Position numbers and translations under genes: made by a program
From: Rikenellaceae bacterium
Lineage (GTDB): Bacteria > Bacteroidota > Bacteroidia > Bacteroidales > Rikenellaceae
DNA length: 64,000 bases
Assembly (NCBI GenBank): GCA_015060075.1
Contig: SUZE01000001.1
Coordinates: 1-64,000, forward strand
Direction: 5' to 3'
Notes under the pieces: model-generated
The model's input: the letters and a program-made list of their open reading frames with translations, nothing else
The model's database searches: none
Told to the model about the DNA's origin: nothing
Part shown: piece by piece, positions 24,944-34,642 of the stretch
Layout: each line of letters begins with the position of its first letter
Position numbering within the stretch: position 1 is the stretch's first letter

Positions 24944-27900
24944 TTAGAATGTGATATTAATACCACCCGAAATAGTTCGGATAGGAGCATACATAGCGTT
25001 ATTGGTACCTCCTGTGATGGATTGACGAGGGTCAAGTCCCTTACGGCGTGACCAATACCACACATTGTCGCATACAACATAGATACGCAATCTGCTAACG
25101 AGGAATCTGCGAGTAATATTCTGTGGAAGAGTATATCCCACAGTGATATTTTGAATATTCAGATACGAAGCATCTACGAGGAAGCGGTCTGACATTGCAG
25201 CCGAGTACTCATCTCCGTAGACCAAACGAGGAATATTCGAACTTGTATTATCCTCACTCCAAGCATTAAGAATATCACGGTGGTAGTTACCGCCGATGCT
25301 TGTTCCAACAGGTGAGGTCATAAATCCTGCGTAGCCGGAGTCATAAACCAAACCTCCGATTTGGTACGAGAAGTTCGCCGAAATATCTACACCGTAGAAG
25401 TCAAACGAAGTCGAGAAACCTCCGTATGCATCAGGAAGTGCGCTACCTGTGAGATAACGAGTTGCATTGTCGTAGTCGGTGGTTCTCTCCTTAACGGTAT
25501 TGCCATTTGAATCCTTCTTATCTTGCCACCACATTGATTCACCTTTCTCATTCACACCTGCGTACGACTTCATATAGAATGTGTAGTGAGGAAGACCCTC
25601 TGCGATGAAGTACGAGCCACTGAGGTAACCATCGTGTCCGTTAAGCGAGAATGTTTTGTGCTCATCGGCAAGGTAGGTTACCTTGGTAGAAGTGTGCGAG
25701 AAGTTGAGGTTCAACGACCAATTGAAGTTCTTTTTGCGGATAATATCTGCACCCAACTCCAACGCTACACCTTGGTTAACCATATCGCCGACATTTGAGT
25801 AGTAGCCACTATAACCAAGCGATGAAGGTACCGAGAAGTAGAACAACATATCGGTAGTCTTACGGTGGAAATAGTCGATATTACCATAAAGGCGATTCTG
25901 CCAAAAGCCGAACTCTGTGCCGACATTCAAATAGCCGTTGGTCTCCCAAGTGATATTAGGATTACCCTTTGAGCCGAAGATTATTGCTATGCCACCATCG
26001 TTGTTAGCATAACTATATGTGTCGGTATAGCGGTACGAGCCAATCGCATCATTACCTTGCGAGCCATACGATGCCTTAATCTTCAACATATCCACGAATG
26101 GAGCATTGAACCATCTTTCGCGATTAATCAACCATGCTGCACCTACCGACCAGAAGTTACCCCAACGGTTGTCAGGGTGGAAGTTGGAAGATGCATCACG
26201 ACGATATGAAGCACTTGCGAAAATCTTGTTGTCGTAGTCATAACCTGCACGGAAGAAGAATCCCTCGGTGTTGTACTCGCCCATAGCAGAGCCAGCACTT
26301 GCACCATCAACAACAGCACTTGCCAACTCATCGTTGTTGTAGTCTGCAATCACAGTCTTGTAACCCGAGAGTGTGTATGATTTGTCGTTGTAGTACTCGT
26401 GTCCGAGCAACAAATCCACGGTGTGATATCCTGCAAATGTCTCCTTGTAGGAGATGAGTTGTTGCAAGTTGTAGGCAATGGTACGACCATGTCCTTTGCT
26501 AATCGAACCACCCGAAGATGCAAACTGACCATAGTATGGGTTTGCTACGCTTGTCGAACGAGTCTCATCGATTGTTGTCGAAGCGTTAATTGTAACCTTC
26601 AAGCCCTTGTAGAGGAGGAAGTCGGCAAATCCGTTAGCCGAGAATGCATTACCCTCGCTGAAAGACTTGTTTAACCAACTGGTCTGTAAAGCGTTTGCAT
26701 CAGAGATAAATGGACGGGTGTGACCTGCATTTCCCTTTGAACCGTAGTCGTACATTTGGTAACCATGCTCGTCTACCATAATATTACCCTTCTCGTCACG
26801 GATATATACAGGGTAGATAGGTGCAATCTGCGAAGCGAACGCAAAGATGTTGGCAGTTGAGCCACTCTCACCCTCGCCATCGTTACCATTACTCCAATAG
26901 AAGTGAGTGTAAGACAAGTTTGCTCCCACCTTCAACCACTTCTTCGCTTGGTAATCAGCTTTCAAACGAGCTGTAAAACGGTTCATTTCCGAACTCTTGA
27001 TGATACCCGTGTTGTCGAGATAACCAATCGAAGCGTAGAAGTTTGAACGTTGGGTAGCGCCCGAAATGTTTACATTGTACTCCTGACGGAACGAAGTGCG
27101 ATAAGCCTCGTCCATCCAATCGTCCGGATAGAGCATATACTTCTTGCCCTTATACTCAACTATATTACCGAGAGTTGCCGCAGGGTTGAGTTTTCCGTTT
27201 GTACCAATAAGGTATTGTCCGGCAGGAACATTGTAGACATTGTAGCCCAAACCTCCTGTGCCGTTCTTGGTCAAGCCTGTAACTGCCTGCATGTATGCGG
27301 CGCCACCGTACCCGTTGTCCGAGTAGTAGTTGTAAAGGGCCTTGTAGTGAGTTTCGTAGTACTCACCAGGCGACTTGATAACATCGTACTCCTGTTGAGC
27401 GCACGAGTTTACACCCCACTTTGCATCAACATTTACAACAGCCTCACCGGCCTTAGCCCTCTTGGTGGTAATCATAATCACACCATTAGCACCACGAGCA
27501 CCATACAACGCATTTGAAGCAGCGTCTTTCAATACGGTCATCGACTCGATGTCGGCCATGTTGATATTGTTCTTGTCGCCGTCATAAGGCATACCATCGA
27601 CAACCCACAATGGAGATGTACCTGCATTGATTGAGCCGATACCGCTGATAAGGATAGACGGCTCAGCACCGAGGTCACCACTTGCGGTAGTCATTTGTAC
27701 ACCTGCAACCTTACCGATAAGGGCTGTTGCGGCATTAGAGGCCTGCACCTTTGATAAATCCTCCGAAGATACGACCTTTGCCGCACCTGTAAACGCCTCT
27801 TTCTTCGCCTCACCGAAAGCAACAACGATGACATCGTCAATAGCCTTTGAAGCCTCTTTAAGAGCTGCGTTTACGGTTGTTTTGCCATTGATGGCAATCT

Positions 27901-28147
27901 TGGCATCCTCATAACCGATGAAGGAGAATACGAGCACTCCGTTAGCCGGAGCTGCAAGTATGTACTTACCCTGCAAATCGGTCGAAGTACCAAGTGTGGT
28001 ACCCTCTACCACTACGGTAGCACCGACAACCGGAGCACCGTCCGGACCGGTAACTGTACCCGTAACCTGCTTGTCCTGCGCAAATACCGAAGCGAATGCG
28101 AACAGAACCGCAGCAATTGATAGTACAATTTTTTTAACCATAAGCAT
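24944..28147 (-). CDS. SusC/RagA-family TonB-dependent outer-membrane transporter
   Basis: Imports large nutrients across the outer membrane with TonB energy, in complex with SusD. About 1067 aa from the start at 28147. The ATG at 28141 is equally possible. The longer frame to 28192 is excluded because it would begin inside the -7 element. Parts in order: signal peptide (1-23), carboxypeptidase-D-like plug extension (QVTGTVTGPDGAPVVGATVVVEG), then the plug, with VVAFGEAKKEAFTGA, the SusC-typical LWVVDGMPYDGD, and DAASNALYGARGANGVIMITTK. The 22-strand barrel follows and ends in the expected aromatic terminus (ISGGINITF). First gene of a five-gene operon running to 18228. Confidence 0.96.
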   Translation of the reverse strand: MLMVKKIVLSIAAVLFAFASVFAQDKQVTGTVTGPDGAPVVGATVVVEGTTLGTSTDLQGKYILAAPANGVLVFSFIGYEDAKIAINGKTTVNAALKEASKAIDDVIVVAFGEAKKEAFTGAAKVVSSEDLSKVQASNAATALIGKVAGVQMTTASGDLGAEPSILISGIGSINAGTSPLWVVDGMPYDGDKNNINMADIESMTVLKDAASNALYGARGANGVIMITTKRAKAGEAVVNVDAKWGVNSCAQQEYDVIKSPGEYYETHYKALYNYYSDNGYGGAAYMQAVTGLTKNGTGGLGYNVYNVPAGQYLIGTNGKLNPAATLGNIVEYKGKKYMLYPDDWMDEAYRTSFRQEYNVNISGATQRSNFYASIGYLDNTGIIKSSEMNRFTARLKADYQAKKWLKVGANLSYTHFYWSNGNDGEGESGSTANIFAFASQIAPIYPVYIRDEKGNIMVDEHGYQMYDYGSKGNAGHTRPFISDANALQTSWLNKSFSEGNAFSANGFADFLLYKGLKVTINASTTIDETRSTSVANPYYGQFASSGGSISKGHGRTIAYNLQQLISYKETFAGYHTVDLLLGHEYYNDKSYTLSGYKTVIADYNNDELASAVVDGASAGSAMGEYNTEGFFFRAGYDYDNKIFASASYRRDASSNFHPDNRWGNFWSVGAAWLINRERWFNAPFVDMLKIKASYGSQGNDAIGSYRYTDTYSYANNDGGIAIIFGSKGNPNITWETNGYLNVGTEFGFWQNRLYGNIDYFHRKTTDMLFYFSVPSSLGYSGYYSNVGDMVNQGVALELGADIIRKKNFNWSLNLNFSHTSTKVTYLADEHKTFSLNGHDGYLSGSYFIAEGLPHYTFYMKSYAGVNEKGESMWWQDKKDSNGNTVKERTTDYDNATRYLTGSALPDAYGGFSTSFDFYGVDISANFSYQIGGLVYDSGYAGFMTSPVGTSIGGNYHRDILNAWSEDNTSSNIPRLVYGDEYSAAMSDRFLVDASYLNIQNITVGYTLPQNITRRFLVSRLRIYVVCDNVWYWSRRKGLDPRQSITGGTNNAMYAPIRTISGGINITF

Positions 28148-28189
28148 TTGTTTTGTATAAATAATAATAAATATATGTGCGTTTTCGGG

Positions 28190-28220
28190 CAAAGATAGAA
28201 ATAAATTAGACGACCGCCAA
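28190..28220 (-). promoter_or_regulatory. Promoter of the SusC-SusD-protease operon
   Basis: Minus strand TTG (28220-28218), 20 bases, TATCTTTG (28197-28190). The leader to the chosen start is about 40 bases. No sigma/anti-sigma or hybrid two-component regulator gene lies beside the locus. Confidence 0.75.
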
Positions 28221-28667
28221 AAAATGCACGAATAAAAATGCGTGTTTTTGATACTCTGTTGCTAAAATATTATTTATTGCTTTCGGATTGTAAGCAAAAT
28301 TGCAATAAAAGTTCTAAATTAAAATGAAAAAATTTTAATAATTGCCACTACAACCCATTTTAGCATATTTTGTGACTAACTATTGGATATTTTGGTTGTG
28401 TGGACTCCGAGGGTGGTCAAGGCGCAGGCGATTATAGGATTGAATAGGACAGAATAGGATTCGCTCCCGTTGGTCGCTTAATAGGATTGCGCTGAAAGTA
28501 ATCCTCAATCCTCAATTCTGCATTTTGCATTTTGCATTTTGCATTTCTCTCGTCTCTACTGTAAAATTGTAAGATGATTTATTATTTGCATAAATGTATA
28601 AATATGCAATATTGCTAAAATGGAAATTTTTTATTGCAATTAGGGCTCTTTGCATCACTCTTTTTAT
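28221..28667. other. Divergent gap between the SusC operon and purC
   Basis: About 450 bp with no gene. The left third is very AT-rich. 28403-28560 is a copy of the composite repeat element described separately. The right end leads into the purC promoter. Confidence 0.6.
28403..28560 (+). repeat. Composite repeat element, copy 1 (forward, upstream of purC)
   Basis: Order on the plus strand: ACTCCGAGGGTGGTCAAGGCG, ATAGGATT-type spacers (three copies), CGCTCCCGTTGGTCGCTT, GCGCTGAAAG, then AATCCTCAATCCTCAATTC, TGCATTTTGCATTTTGCATT and CTCTCGTCTCT. The first part is nearly the reverse complement of 45810-45900. Confidence 0.85.
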
Positions 28668-28675
28668 TATCTTTG
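28668..28675 (+). promoter_or_regulatory. TAnnTTTG element of purC
   Basis: TATCTTTG, with transcription expected near 28678. No well-spaced -33 TTG is visible (TTTG at 28649-28652 is 15 bases away). It supports the purC start at 28710 rather than at 28650. Confidence 0.65.
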
Positions 28676-28709
28676 CACCCATAAAGATATATTTAATTTA
28701 GGTATAGAT

Positions 28710-29654
28710 ATGCAGGCAATAGTAAAAACAGAGTTACAGCTCCCTGGTCAGACAGCTCATTATGTCGGCAAGGTGCGTGATGTGTACAGCATCGAAGGTG
28801 ATTATCTTGTAATGGTTGTTTCGGACCGTATTTCGGCATTCGATGTGGTTTTACCGAAGGGTATCCCGTTCAAAGGACAGGTGCTTAATCAAATTGCAGC
28901 GAAGTTCCTCGATGCAACCACCGATATCCTTCCAAATTGGAAAATCGCTACTCCTGACCCAATGGTTACAGTTGGTCACAAGTGCGAGCCGTTCAAGGTT
29001 GAGATGGTCATTCGTGGCTACCTCTCGGGACACGCTTGGCGTGAGTACAAGGCGGGTAAGCGTACAATTTGTGGCGTTGAGATGCCGGAGGGAATGGTCG
29101 AGAATCAGAAGTTCCCGGAGCCAATCATTACCCCTACAACCAAGGCTGCCGAAGGACACGATGAGGATATCTCAAAGGAGGAGATTATCGCACAAGGTAT
29201 CGTTTCGCGCGAGGACTACGAGCAACTCGAAAAATATACTCGTGCAATCTTCCAGCGTGGTACCGAGATTGCTGCCAAGATGGGCTTGATTCTTGTTGAT
29301 ACGAAGTATGAGTTCGGCAAGAAGAATGGTGTAATCTATCTGATGGACGAGATTCACACACCAGACTCTTCGCGTTACTTCTACGCTGAGGGTTACGAGG
29401 AGCGTCTTGCGAAGGGCGAGAAACAGAAGCAACTCTCGAAGGAGTTTGTGCGTGAGTGGCTTATGGCAAACGGCTTCCAAGGTCAGGAGGGACAGCAGGT
29501 GCCTGAAATGACTCCCGAAATCGTAGCAAGCATCACCGAGCGTTACATCGAGTTGTACGAGAATATCGTGGGCGAGAAGTTCGAGAAGGCGGAGTGCGAG
29601 AATGTTGAGGCACGAATTGCAAAGAATGTTACAGAGTTCTTGGCAACTCTTTAA
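28710..29654 (+). CDS. purC: Phosphoribosylaminoimidazole-succinocarboxamide synthase
   Basis: Eighth step of de novo purine synthesis: ligates aspartate to CAIR using ATP. 314 aa from the ATG at 28710. The 20 further codons upstream lie across the promoter and are rejected. SAICAR synthetase motifs: [26 protein letters not shown] (residues about 18-43), [19 protein letters not shown], then [16 protein letters not shown], and the second signature VDTKYEFG...[15 protein letters not shown]. The longer C-terminal portion is normal for the Bacteroidota/eukaryote-like form. It is monocistronic up to the palindromic element at 29671. Confidence 0.96.
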   Translation: MQAIVKTELQLPGQTAHYVGKVRDVYSIEGDYLVMVVSDRISAFDVVLPKGIPFKGQVLNQIAAKFLDATTDILPNWKIATPDPMVTVGHKCEPFKVEMVIRGYLSGHAWREYKAGKRTICGVEMPEGMVENQKFPEPIITPTTKAAEGHDEDISKEEIIAQGIVSREDYEQLEKYTRAIFQRGTEIAAKMGLILVDTKYEFGKKNGVIYLMDEIHTPDSSRYFYAEGYEERLAKGEKQKQLSKEFVREWLMANGFQGQEGQQVPEMTPEIVASITERYIELYENIVGEKFEKAECENVEARIAKNVTEFLATL

Positions 29655-29670
29655 TAAAAGCGAATAAATA

Positions 29671-29758
29671 GCGAATTTCTGCGTTATACTCGCCCTCAAA
29701 ATCCTCACATACGCCTAGTATGCTACGGTTTTTCGGGCATCGCAAGCCTTGAACTTCA
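29671..29758 (+). repeat. Palindromic element, copy downstream of purC
   Basis: Inverted repeat centred near 29716. The tip stem is CATAC/GTATG with loop GCCTA, and the internal loop TCA/CTAC is closed by CC/GG. The outer flanks (GCGAATTTCTGCGTT and CGCAAGCCTTGAA) are closely shared with copy 1 at 5741. Confidence 0.82.
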
Positions 29759-29815
29759 TCTATTTATTCACTTTTAGTGATTGGTGAAGTAGGGAGTCAA
29801 AATGATTTTATAATA

Positions 29816-29848
29816 GGTTGGCTAAACTATTTAGCCAGCCTCTTTTTG
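29816..29848 (+). terminator. Strong terminator-like hairpin immediately before the 5'-nucleotidase start
   Basis: An 11-bp stem (29816-29826 with 29830-29840, one G-U pair), a three-base loop and TCTTTTT. It has all features of an intrinsic terminator for purC, yet it ends 6 bases before the ATG at 29855. It may act as an attenuator of that gene. Confidence 0.75.
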
Positions 29849-29854
29849 AGAAAT

Positions 29855-31282
29855 ATGAAAAAGGTAGTTTCAATAGTTACGGCGTTTGCCTTTTCGTTTT
29901 TTCTGCTATTTTTTGTCGGATACAGAAAGAGCGAGTTTGTGATTCTTTCGACCAACGATATGCACGCCTCGCTTGATAATGTGGCTCGTCTTGCAACCGC
30001 CGTAAAGGAGTGTCGTGATACTGTTTTTACGATTGTTGTTGATGCAGGCGACCGTTGGACAGGTAACGCCTATGTCGATTTGGCAGAGGGACGACTGCCA
30101 ATGATTCGTTTGATGAATGCTGTGGGGTACGATGTTGCAACGCTCGGAAATCACGACTTCGATGCAGGACAAAAAGTTCTTGACGGAGCGATTGATGAGG
30201 CTGAATTCGAGGTTGTCTGTGCCAATATGCAGACTACGAGCGAACTCCTCGATGATGTCGAAAAGAGTGAACGAATTGTTACGCCCGAAGGGGTTGAGAT
30301 TGACTTTGTCGGTGTTGTGACAAGTTATGCAAATGGACACCCTGACGGTAACGATAGCAATTTTGAGGGGTTGAAGTTTGAGGACCCTCAGATTGTCGCA
30401 GAGAGCGAGGGTGATGAGTCTGATGGCGATATCAAAGTGCTGCTCTCGCACATGGGCCACGACCGAGATTTGGCGTTGGCGGAGCGATATAACGGTTACG
30501 ATGTAATTCTCGGTGGGCATACACATAGACTTCTCGACACCGTTGTGAATGGAACAGTAGTAGGTCAGACTCAGCGTAAACTCAAATATGTGGGTGTGAC
30601 AAAGGTAAAGATGCGTGGCAGCAAGGTTGTAAGTATCGAATATGAGAATATCCCACTGAAAAATTATGCAAAAGATGCAGAGGTTGAGGCTCAGATTAAG
30701 GAGATTGAGGCAAATCCTGCACTGCAAGAGGTTGTCGGCTCGATGGCTCACTCGACCAACCATGTCGGATTGTGTAATTTGCAAACAAAAATCATCAAGG
30801 AGGCTACGGGTGCCGAGATTGGCATCTATCATCGTGGCGGTGTGCGTATTATTGAGGGGTTGCCAAAGGGTGATGTAACGGTTAAGACGCTCTTCGATAA
30901 TGAGCCATTCTTCTCGCAGGTGCATCTTGTGGAGATGACGCCGGCGCAGTTGCGAAAGTTGATTGTGGAGAAGTATAACGATACGGTTAATGCGAAGGAG
31001 GCACATGTTGTAGACCTCTATGCTACAACACCTTATCGCATTATTGTCGATGAAAACGATATGGCGTACGATGTGGCGTTTCCTCGTTTGCGAGAAGGCC
31101 GAAAATACAAGATTGCGGTAGCCGATTATGTGGCTCGCAACTACGCCCATTTCGAGTGTGAGAGTGAGGTGCGATTGCCTCTCTTGGTCTTTGAGTTGGA
31201 TAGGGCATATTTCGAGAAAAATTCGCCTGTTTCAATCTCGAACAAGATGTTGCAGAGCGTAGTTGTGCGCAAACAGAGATAA
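29855..31282 (+). CDS. Secreted or membrane-anchored 5'-nucleotidase/metallophosphoesterase (UshA-like)
   Basis: Periplasmic phosphohydrolase that likely dephosphorylates nucleotides for salvage. 475 aa from 29855, where an N-terminal hydrophobic segment (MKKVVSIVTAFAFSFFLLFF) gives a signal or anchor. Metallophosphatase motifs in order: STNDMHASLDN, VVDAGDRWTGN, TLGNHDFDAG, LLSHMGHDRD and GGHTH. The 5'-nucleotidase C-terminal domain follows (GLCNLQTKIIKEATGAEIGIYHRGGVR, FFSQVHLVEMTPAQLRKLI). The di-metal ligands are all present. No promoter matching TAnnTTTG was found between purC and this gene, so it probably depends on read-through past the hairpin at 29816-29848. Confidence 0.9.
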   Translation: MKKVVSIVTAFAFSFFLLFFVGYRKSEFVILSTNDMHASLDNVARLATAVKECRDTVFTIVVDAGDRWTGNAYVDLAEGRLPMIRLMNAVGYDVATLGNHDFDAGQKVLDGAIDEAEFEVVCANMQTTSELLDDVEKSERIVTPEGVEIDFVGVVTSYANGHPDGNDSNFEGLKFEDPQIVAESEGDESDGDIKVLLSHMGHDRDLALAERYNGYDVILGGHTHRLLDTVVNGTVVGQTQRKLKYVGVTKVKMRGSKVVSIEYENIPLKNYAKDAEVEAQIKEIEANPALQEVVGSMAHSTNHVGLCNLQTKIIKEATGAEIGIYHRGGVRIIEGLPKGDVTVKTLFDNEPFFSQVHLVEMTPAQLRKLIVEKYNDTVNAKEAHVVDLYATTPYRIIVDENDMAYDVAFPRLREGRKYKIAVADYVARNYAHFECESEVRLPLLVFELDRAYFEKNSPVSISNKMLQSVVVRKQR

Positions 31283-31319
31283 AAAATCGAGATTTATCTC
31301 GAATATGATAAAATTTTGC

Positions 31320-31327
31320 TACCTTTG
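31320..31327 (+). promoter_or_regulatory. TAnnTTTG element of proS
   Basis: TACCTTTG 51 bases ahead of the proS start. The leader contains a short ATTTTGCATTTTGCATT repeat block (31334-31352) like that in the composite elements. No clear -33 TTG. Confidence 0.55.
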
Positions 31328-31377
31328 TGAGCTTAATTTTGCATTTTGCATTCTGAATTTTGAATTTTTGAAGATAT

Positions 31378-32862
31378 ATGGCAGTAGAATTGAAAGATTT
31401 GACCAAGAGCGATGAGAACTATTCGCAATGGTACAACGACCTTGTAATGAAGGCGGGTTTGGCGGAGAACTCCGCAGTGCGTGGCTGTATGGTTATCAAA
31501 CCTTACGGATACGCTATCTGGGAGAAGATGCAGGACGTTTTGGACGGAATGTTCAAGGAGACAGGTGTGCAGAATGCCTACTTCCCTCTCTTTATCCCAA
31601 AATCATTCTTCTCGAAGGAGGCAAACCATGTTGAGGGCTTCGCTAAGGAGTGCGCTGTGGTCACCCACTATCGTTTGAAGAATGATGAGAACGGCAAGGG
31701 TATTGTAGTAGACCCTGCGGCTCGTTTGGAGGAGGAGTTGATTGTTCGCCCGACATCGGAAACCATTATTTGGAACACCTACAAGGGCTGGATTAATTCG
31801 TATCGTGACCTTCCGATTCTCTGCAACCAGTGGGCAAATGTAGTGCGTTGGGAGATGCGTACTCGTCTGTTCCTTCGTACCGCAGAGTTCTTGTGGCAGG
31901 AGGGACACACCGCACACGAAACTCGCGAGGAGGCTCAGGAGGAGGCACTCAAAATGATTAAGGTTTACCAGAAATTTGCAGAGGAGTGGTTGTGCTTGCC
32001 TGTAATTGTTGGTCACAAGTCGCCAAACGAGCGTTTTGCAGGTGCTGAGGATACACTCACCATCGAGGCGTTGATGCAGGACGGTAAGGCTTTGCAGAGT
32101 GGTACTTCGCACTTCCTCGGTCAGAACTTCGCAAAGGCTTTCGATGTGAAGTATGCTAACCGTGAGGGTAAGTTGGAGTATGTATGGGCTACATCATGGG
32201 GTGTTTCTACCCGCTTGATGGGCGCATTGATAATGGCTCACTCGGATAATAACGGTTTGGTATTGCCTCCGAAGTTGGCACCTACGCAGGTGGTTATCGT
32301 TCCTATCTACAAGGGTGAGGAGCAGTTGGCGGCAGCTCGTGCAAAGATGAACGAGATTGCCGATGCGTTGAAGGCAAAGGGTGTGCGTGTGAAGGTTGAT
32401 GATAGAGATAATGTTCGCGCAGGCTTCAAGTTTGCAGAGTATGAGTTGAAGGGTGTACCTGTACGCCTCGCACTCGGTCAGCGTGACCTTGCAAATGGTA
32501 CTATCGAGTTGGCTCGCCGTGATACTTTGACCAAGGAGACTGTATCGCAGGAGGGTATTGTAGATTATATCGTAAACTTGCTCGATGAGCAGCAGAAAAA
32601 TATCTTCCAGAAGGCTCTCGACTATCGTAATTCGATGATTACCAAGGTTGATACTTGGGACGAGTTTGTTGATGTGTTGAACAACAAGGGTGGCTTTATC
32701 TCGGCACATTGGGACGGAACACCTGAGACAGAACAGGCTATCAAAGATGCAACAAAGGCAACTATCCGTTGTATTCCTCTCGATGTTGAGCCTGAGGAGG
32801 GCAAGTGTATCTTTACCGGCAAGCCATCGCACTGCCGTGTGTTGTTTGCGAAGAGTTACTAA
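31378..32862 (+). CDS. proS: Prolyl-tRNA synthetase
   Basis: Charges tRNA-Pro with proline in the cytoplasm. 494 aa, the short archaeal/eukaryote-like form without the editing insertion, usual in Bacteroidota. Class II motifs are seen: motif 2 region [31 protein letters not shown], preceded by [12 protein letters not shown], and motif 3 near [29 protein letters not shown]. The anticodon-binding domain starts near [11 protein letters not shown]. The C-terminal zinc-domain-like tail ends in the family-typical FAKSY. It is followed after 13 bp by the SGNH hydrolase gene. Confidence 0.97.
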   Translation: MAVELKDLTKSDENYSQWYNDLVMKAGLAENSAVRGCMVIKPYGYAIWEKMQDVLDGMFKETGVQNAYFPLFIPKSFFSKEANHVEGFAKECAVVTHYRLKNDENGKGIVVDPAARLEEELIVRPTSETIIWNTYKGWINSYRDLPILCNQWANVVRWEMRTRLFLRTAEFLWQEGHTAHETREEAQEEALKMIKVYQKFAEEWLCLPVIVGHKSPNERFAGAEDTLTIEALMQDGKALQSGTSHFLGQNFAKAFDVKYANREGKLEYVWATSWGVSTRLMGALIMAHSDNNGLVLPPKLAPTQVVIVPIYKGEEQLAAARAKMNEIADALKAKGVRVKVDDRDNVRAGFKFAEYELKGVPVRLALGQRDLANGTIELARRDTLTKETVSQEGIVDYIVNLLDEQQKNIFQKALDYRNSMITKVDTWDEFVDVLNNKGGFISAHWDGTPETEQAIKDATKATIRCIPLDVEPEEGKCIFTGKPSHCRVLFAKSY

Positions 32863-32875
32863 AAAAGTTGCGAAG

Positions 32876-33736
32876 ATGAAGAAATTGGTAATAATAGTCG
32901 CAGCGTTTTGTCTTGTTTTGCCTGTTGCAGCAAAACCTAAGGCGGAGATTAAGAGTCAGTGGAGAGGTGCGCGTGTAGCATATCTCGGAGACTCGATTAC
33001 CGACAAGCGCCAAGTCGAGAAGGGGCAGAATGATACCTATTGGGTATATCTCGAATCGTTGCTCGGAATTGAGCCATATGTGTATGGCATCAGTGGCAAT
33101 CAGTGGTCGCACATTCCGGAGCAGACTGACAAACTTGTAGCCGAGCGCGGTCAGGAGATTGATGCGATAATGATATTTATCGGTACCAACGACTATAATG
33201 CCAGTGTTCCGCTCGGAGAGTGGTTTTCGGAGAGGGTTGAAAAGGTTGAGGTTACCGGCTCACGCAAGGCGAGGACAAGTGTTGTAGCCGAGCGTAAGAA
33301 ACGCACTATATTGTTGGACAACAATACTGTGCGTGGTCGTATCAATATAGCAATGTCGAAATTGAAGGATATCTATCCAACCAAGCAGATTATCCTGCTA
33401 ACACCGATTCATCGTAGCACCTATATAAGCGCGAGAAGTCTTCAACCAAACGAACTCTATGCTAATGGTGTAGGCGAGTATATTGATGCTTATGTAGATG
33501 TTGTAAAGGAGGCAGGAAACATTTGGGCAGTACCGGTTATAGATTTGAACTCTATTTGCGGACTTTACCCGTTAGCGGAGACAAATGGACTCTATTGGCG
33601 CCGACCATCGCTCGAAAAGAGTGAGAAGTCGGGCCGCAATCTTCAAGACCGTCTGCACCCTAACAGCGCAGGACATTTGCGTATGGCACAGAGTTTGGCA
33701 TATCAACTGCTTGGCTATCCTGCAAAATTGGATTGA
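32876..33736 (+). CDS. Secreted SGNH/GDSL hydrolase
   Basis: Esterase or acyl hydrolase of the SGNH superfamily, probably periplasmic. Substrate unknown. The start at 32876 gives a signal peptide (MKKLVIIVAAFCLVLPVAA). 286 aa. The four SGNH blocks are present: YLGDSITD (Ser nucleophile), a Gly block near VYGISGNQWSHI, IFIGTNDYN (Asn block) and DRLHPNSAGH (Asp and His). The catalytic set is complete. It lies 13 bp downstream of proS. The next gene starts 2 bp after its stop. Confidence 0.87.
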   Translation: MKKLVIIVAAFCLVLPVAAKPKAEIKSQWRGARVAYLGDSITDKRQVEKGQNDTYWVYLESLLGIEPYVYGISGNQWSHIPEQTDKLVAERGQEIDAIMIFIGTNDYNASVPLGEWFSERVEKVEVTGSRKARTSVVAERKKRTILLDNNTVRGRINIAMSKLKDIYPTKQIILLTPIHRSTYISARSLQPNELYANGVGEYIDAYVDVVKEAGNIWAVPVIDLNSICGLYPLAETNGLYWRRPSLEKSEKSGRNLQDRLHPNSAGHLRMAQSLAYQLLGYPAKLD

Positions 33737-33738
33737 TA

Positions 33739-34641
33739 ATGGAAATTCAATCGTCTGAAATACGAACAAAACAGATATACCGAGTAACACTGCTCGGTAT
33801 GTTTGTCAATATGGTACTCTTTGTCTTCAAACTTGTGGCAGGTATCATAGGACGAAGTGGTGCAATGATTGCTGATGCGGTACATTCGGCATCAGATTTT
33901 GCTACCGATATTGTTGTGTTGGCTTTCGTTCGTATAAGCGCAAAACCTCGTGATGATGACCACGATTGGGGACACGGCAAATATGAAACTCTCGCCTCGC
34001 TGATTATCGGTGTAGCATTGTTTGCTGTGGGTGTGGAGATTTTGGTCGATAGTGCCGAAAAGATTGCTGCCGTTGCAGCAGGTGAGGTGCTACCTCGCCC
34101 CGGCGTTATAGCAATGATTGCTGCTGCGGTGTCGATTGTCGCAAAGGAGGCACTCTACCAATATACTGTGCGTGTTGGGCGGAAGTTGGACAGTCCTTCC
34201 GTAATTGCAAATGCATGGCATCATCGTAGCGATGCTCTCTCTTCGATTGGAGCGTTGCTTGGTATCGGTTGTGCCTATTTTCTCGGTGATAAGTGGCGCA
34301 TTGCCGACCCGATAGCGGCGATTGTCGTGGCGGCATTGATTATCAAAGTTGCATACGACCTCTGCCGTACAGCACTTGCAGAACTACTCGAAAAGAGCCT
34401 CTCTCGCGAGGTTGAAGATGAAATACTCGGTATAATATCGGCAACTCCGAATGTCTATAAACCTCACAATCTGCGCACACGCCGTATTGGCTCGAATATC
34501 GCCATCGAGGTTCATATTCGTGTCGATGGCTCGATGACCGTTCATGATTCACATGAGATTTCGCGTGATATTGAGCAGGCTTTGCGTGGTAGATATGGTG
34601 CGCAGACTGCGGTGGCGATACATGTTGAGCCACTGAAATAA
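33739..34641 (+). CDS. Cation diffusion facilitator metal transporter
   Basis: Inner-membrane exporter of divalent metal (Zn, Fe or Mn) by proton antiport. 300 aa from the ATG at 33739, 2 bases after the preceding stop. A TTG start two codons earlier is possible. Six membrane helices, with the metal-site motif in helix 2 (ADAVHSASDFATD, Asp and Asp/His) and in helix 5 (HHRSDALSSIGALLG). The cytoplasmic C-terminal domain (SRDIEQAL, ending TAVAIHVEPL) carries the usual His residues. Metal specificity cannot be read with confidence. It ends the proS-SGNH-CDF run. Downstream lies a composite repeat element. Confidence 0.92.
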   Translation: MEIQSSEIRTKQIYRVTLLGMFVNMVLFVFKLVAGIIGRSGAMIADAVHSASDFATDIVVLAFVRISAKPRDDDHDWGHGKYETLASLIIGVALFAVGVEILVDSAEKIAAVAAGEVLPRPGVIAMIAAAVSIVAKEALYQYTVRVGRKLDSPSVIANAWHHRSDALSSIGALLGIGCAYFLGDKWRIADPIAAIVVAALIIKVAYDLCRTALAELLEKSLSREVEDEILGIISATPNVYKPHNLRTRRIGSNIAIEVHIRVDGSMTVHDSHEISRDIEQALRGRYGAQTAVAIHVEPLK

Positions 34642-34642
34642 A

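Noticed and set aside
24944..28192. Longer SusC start at 28192
   Set aside because: It would begin within the -7 element (28197-28190), so that codon is not in the transcript.
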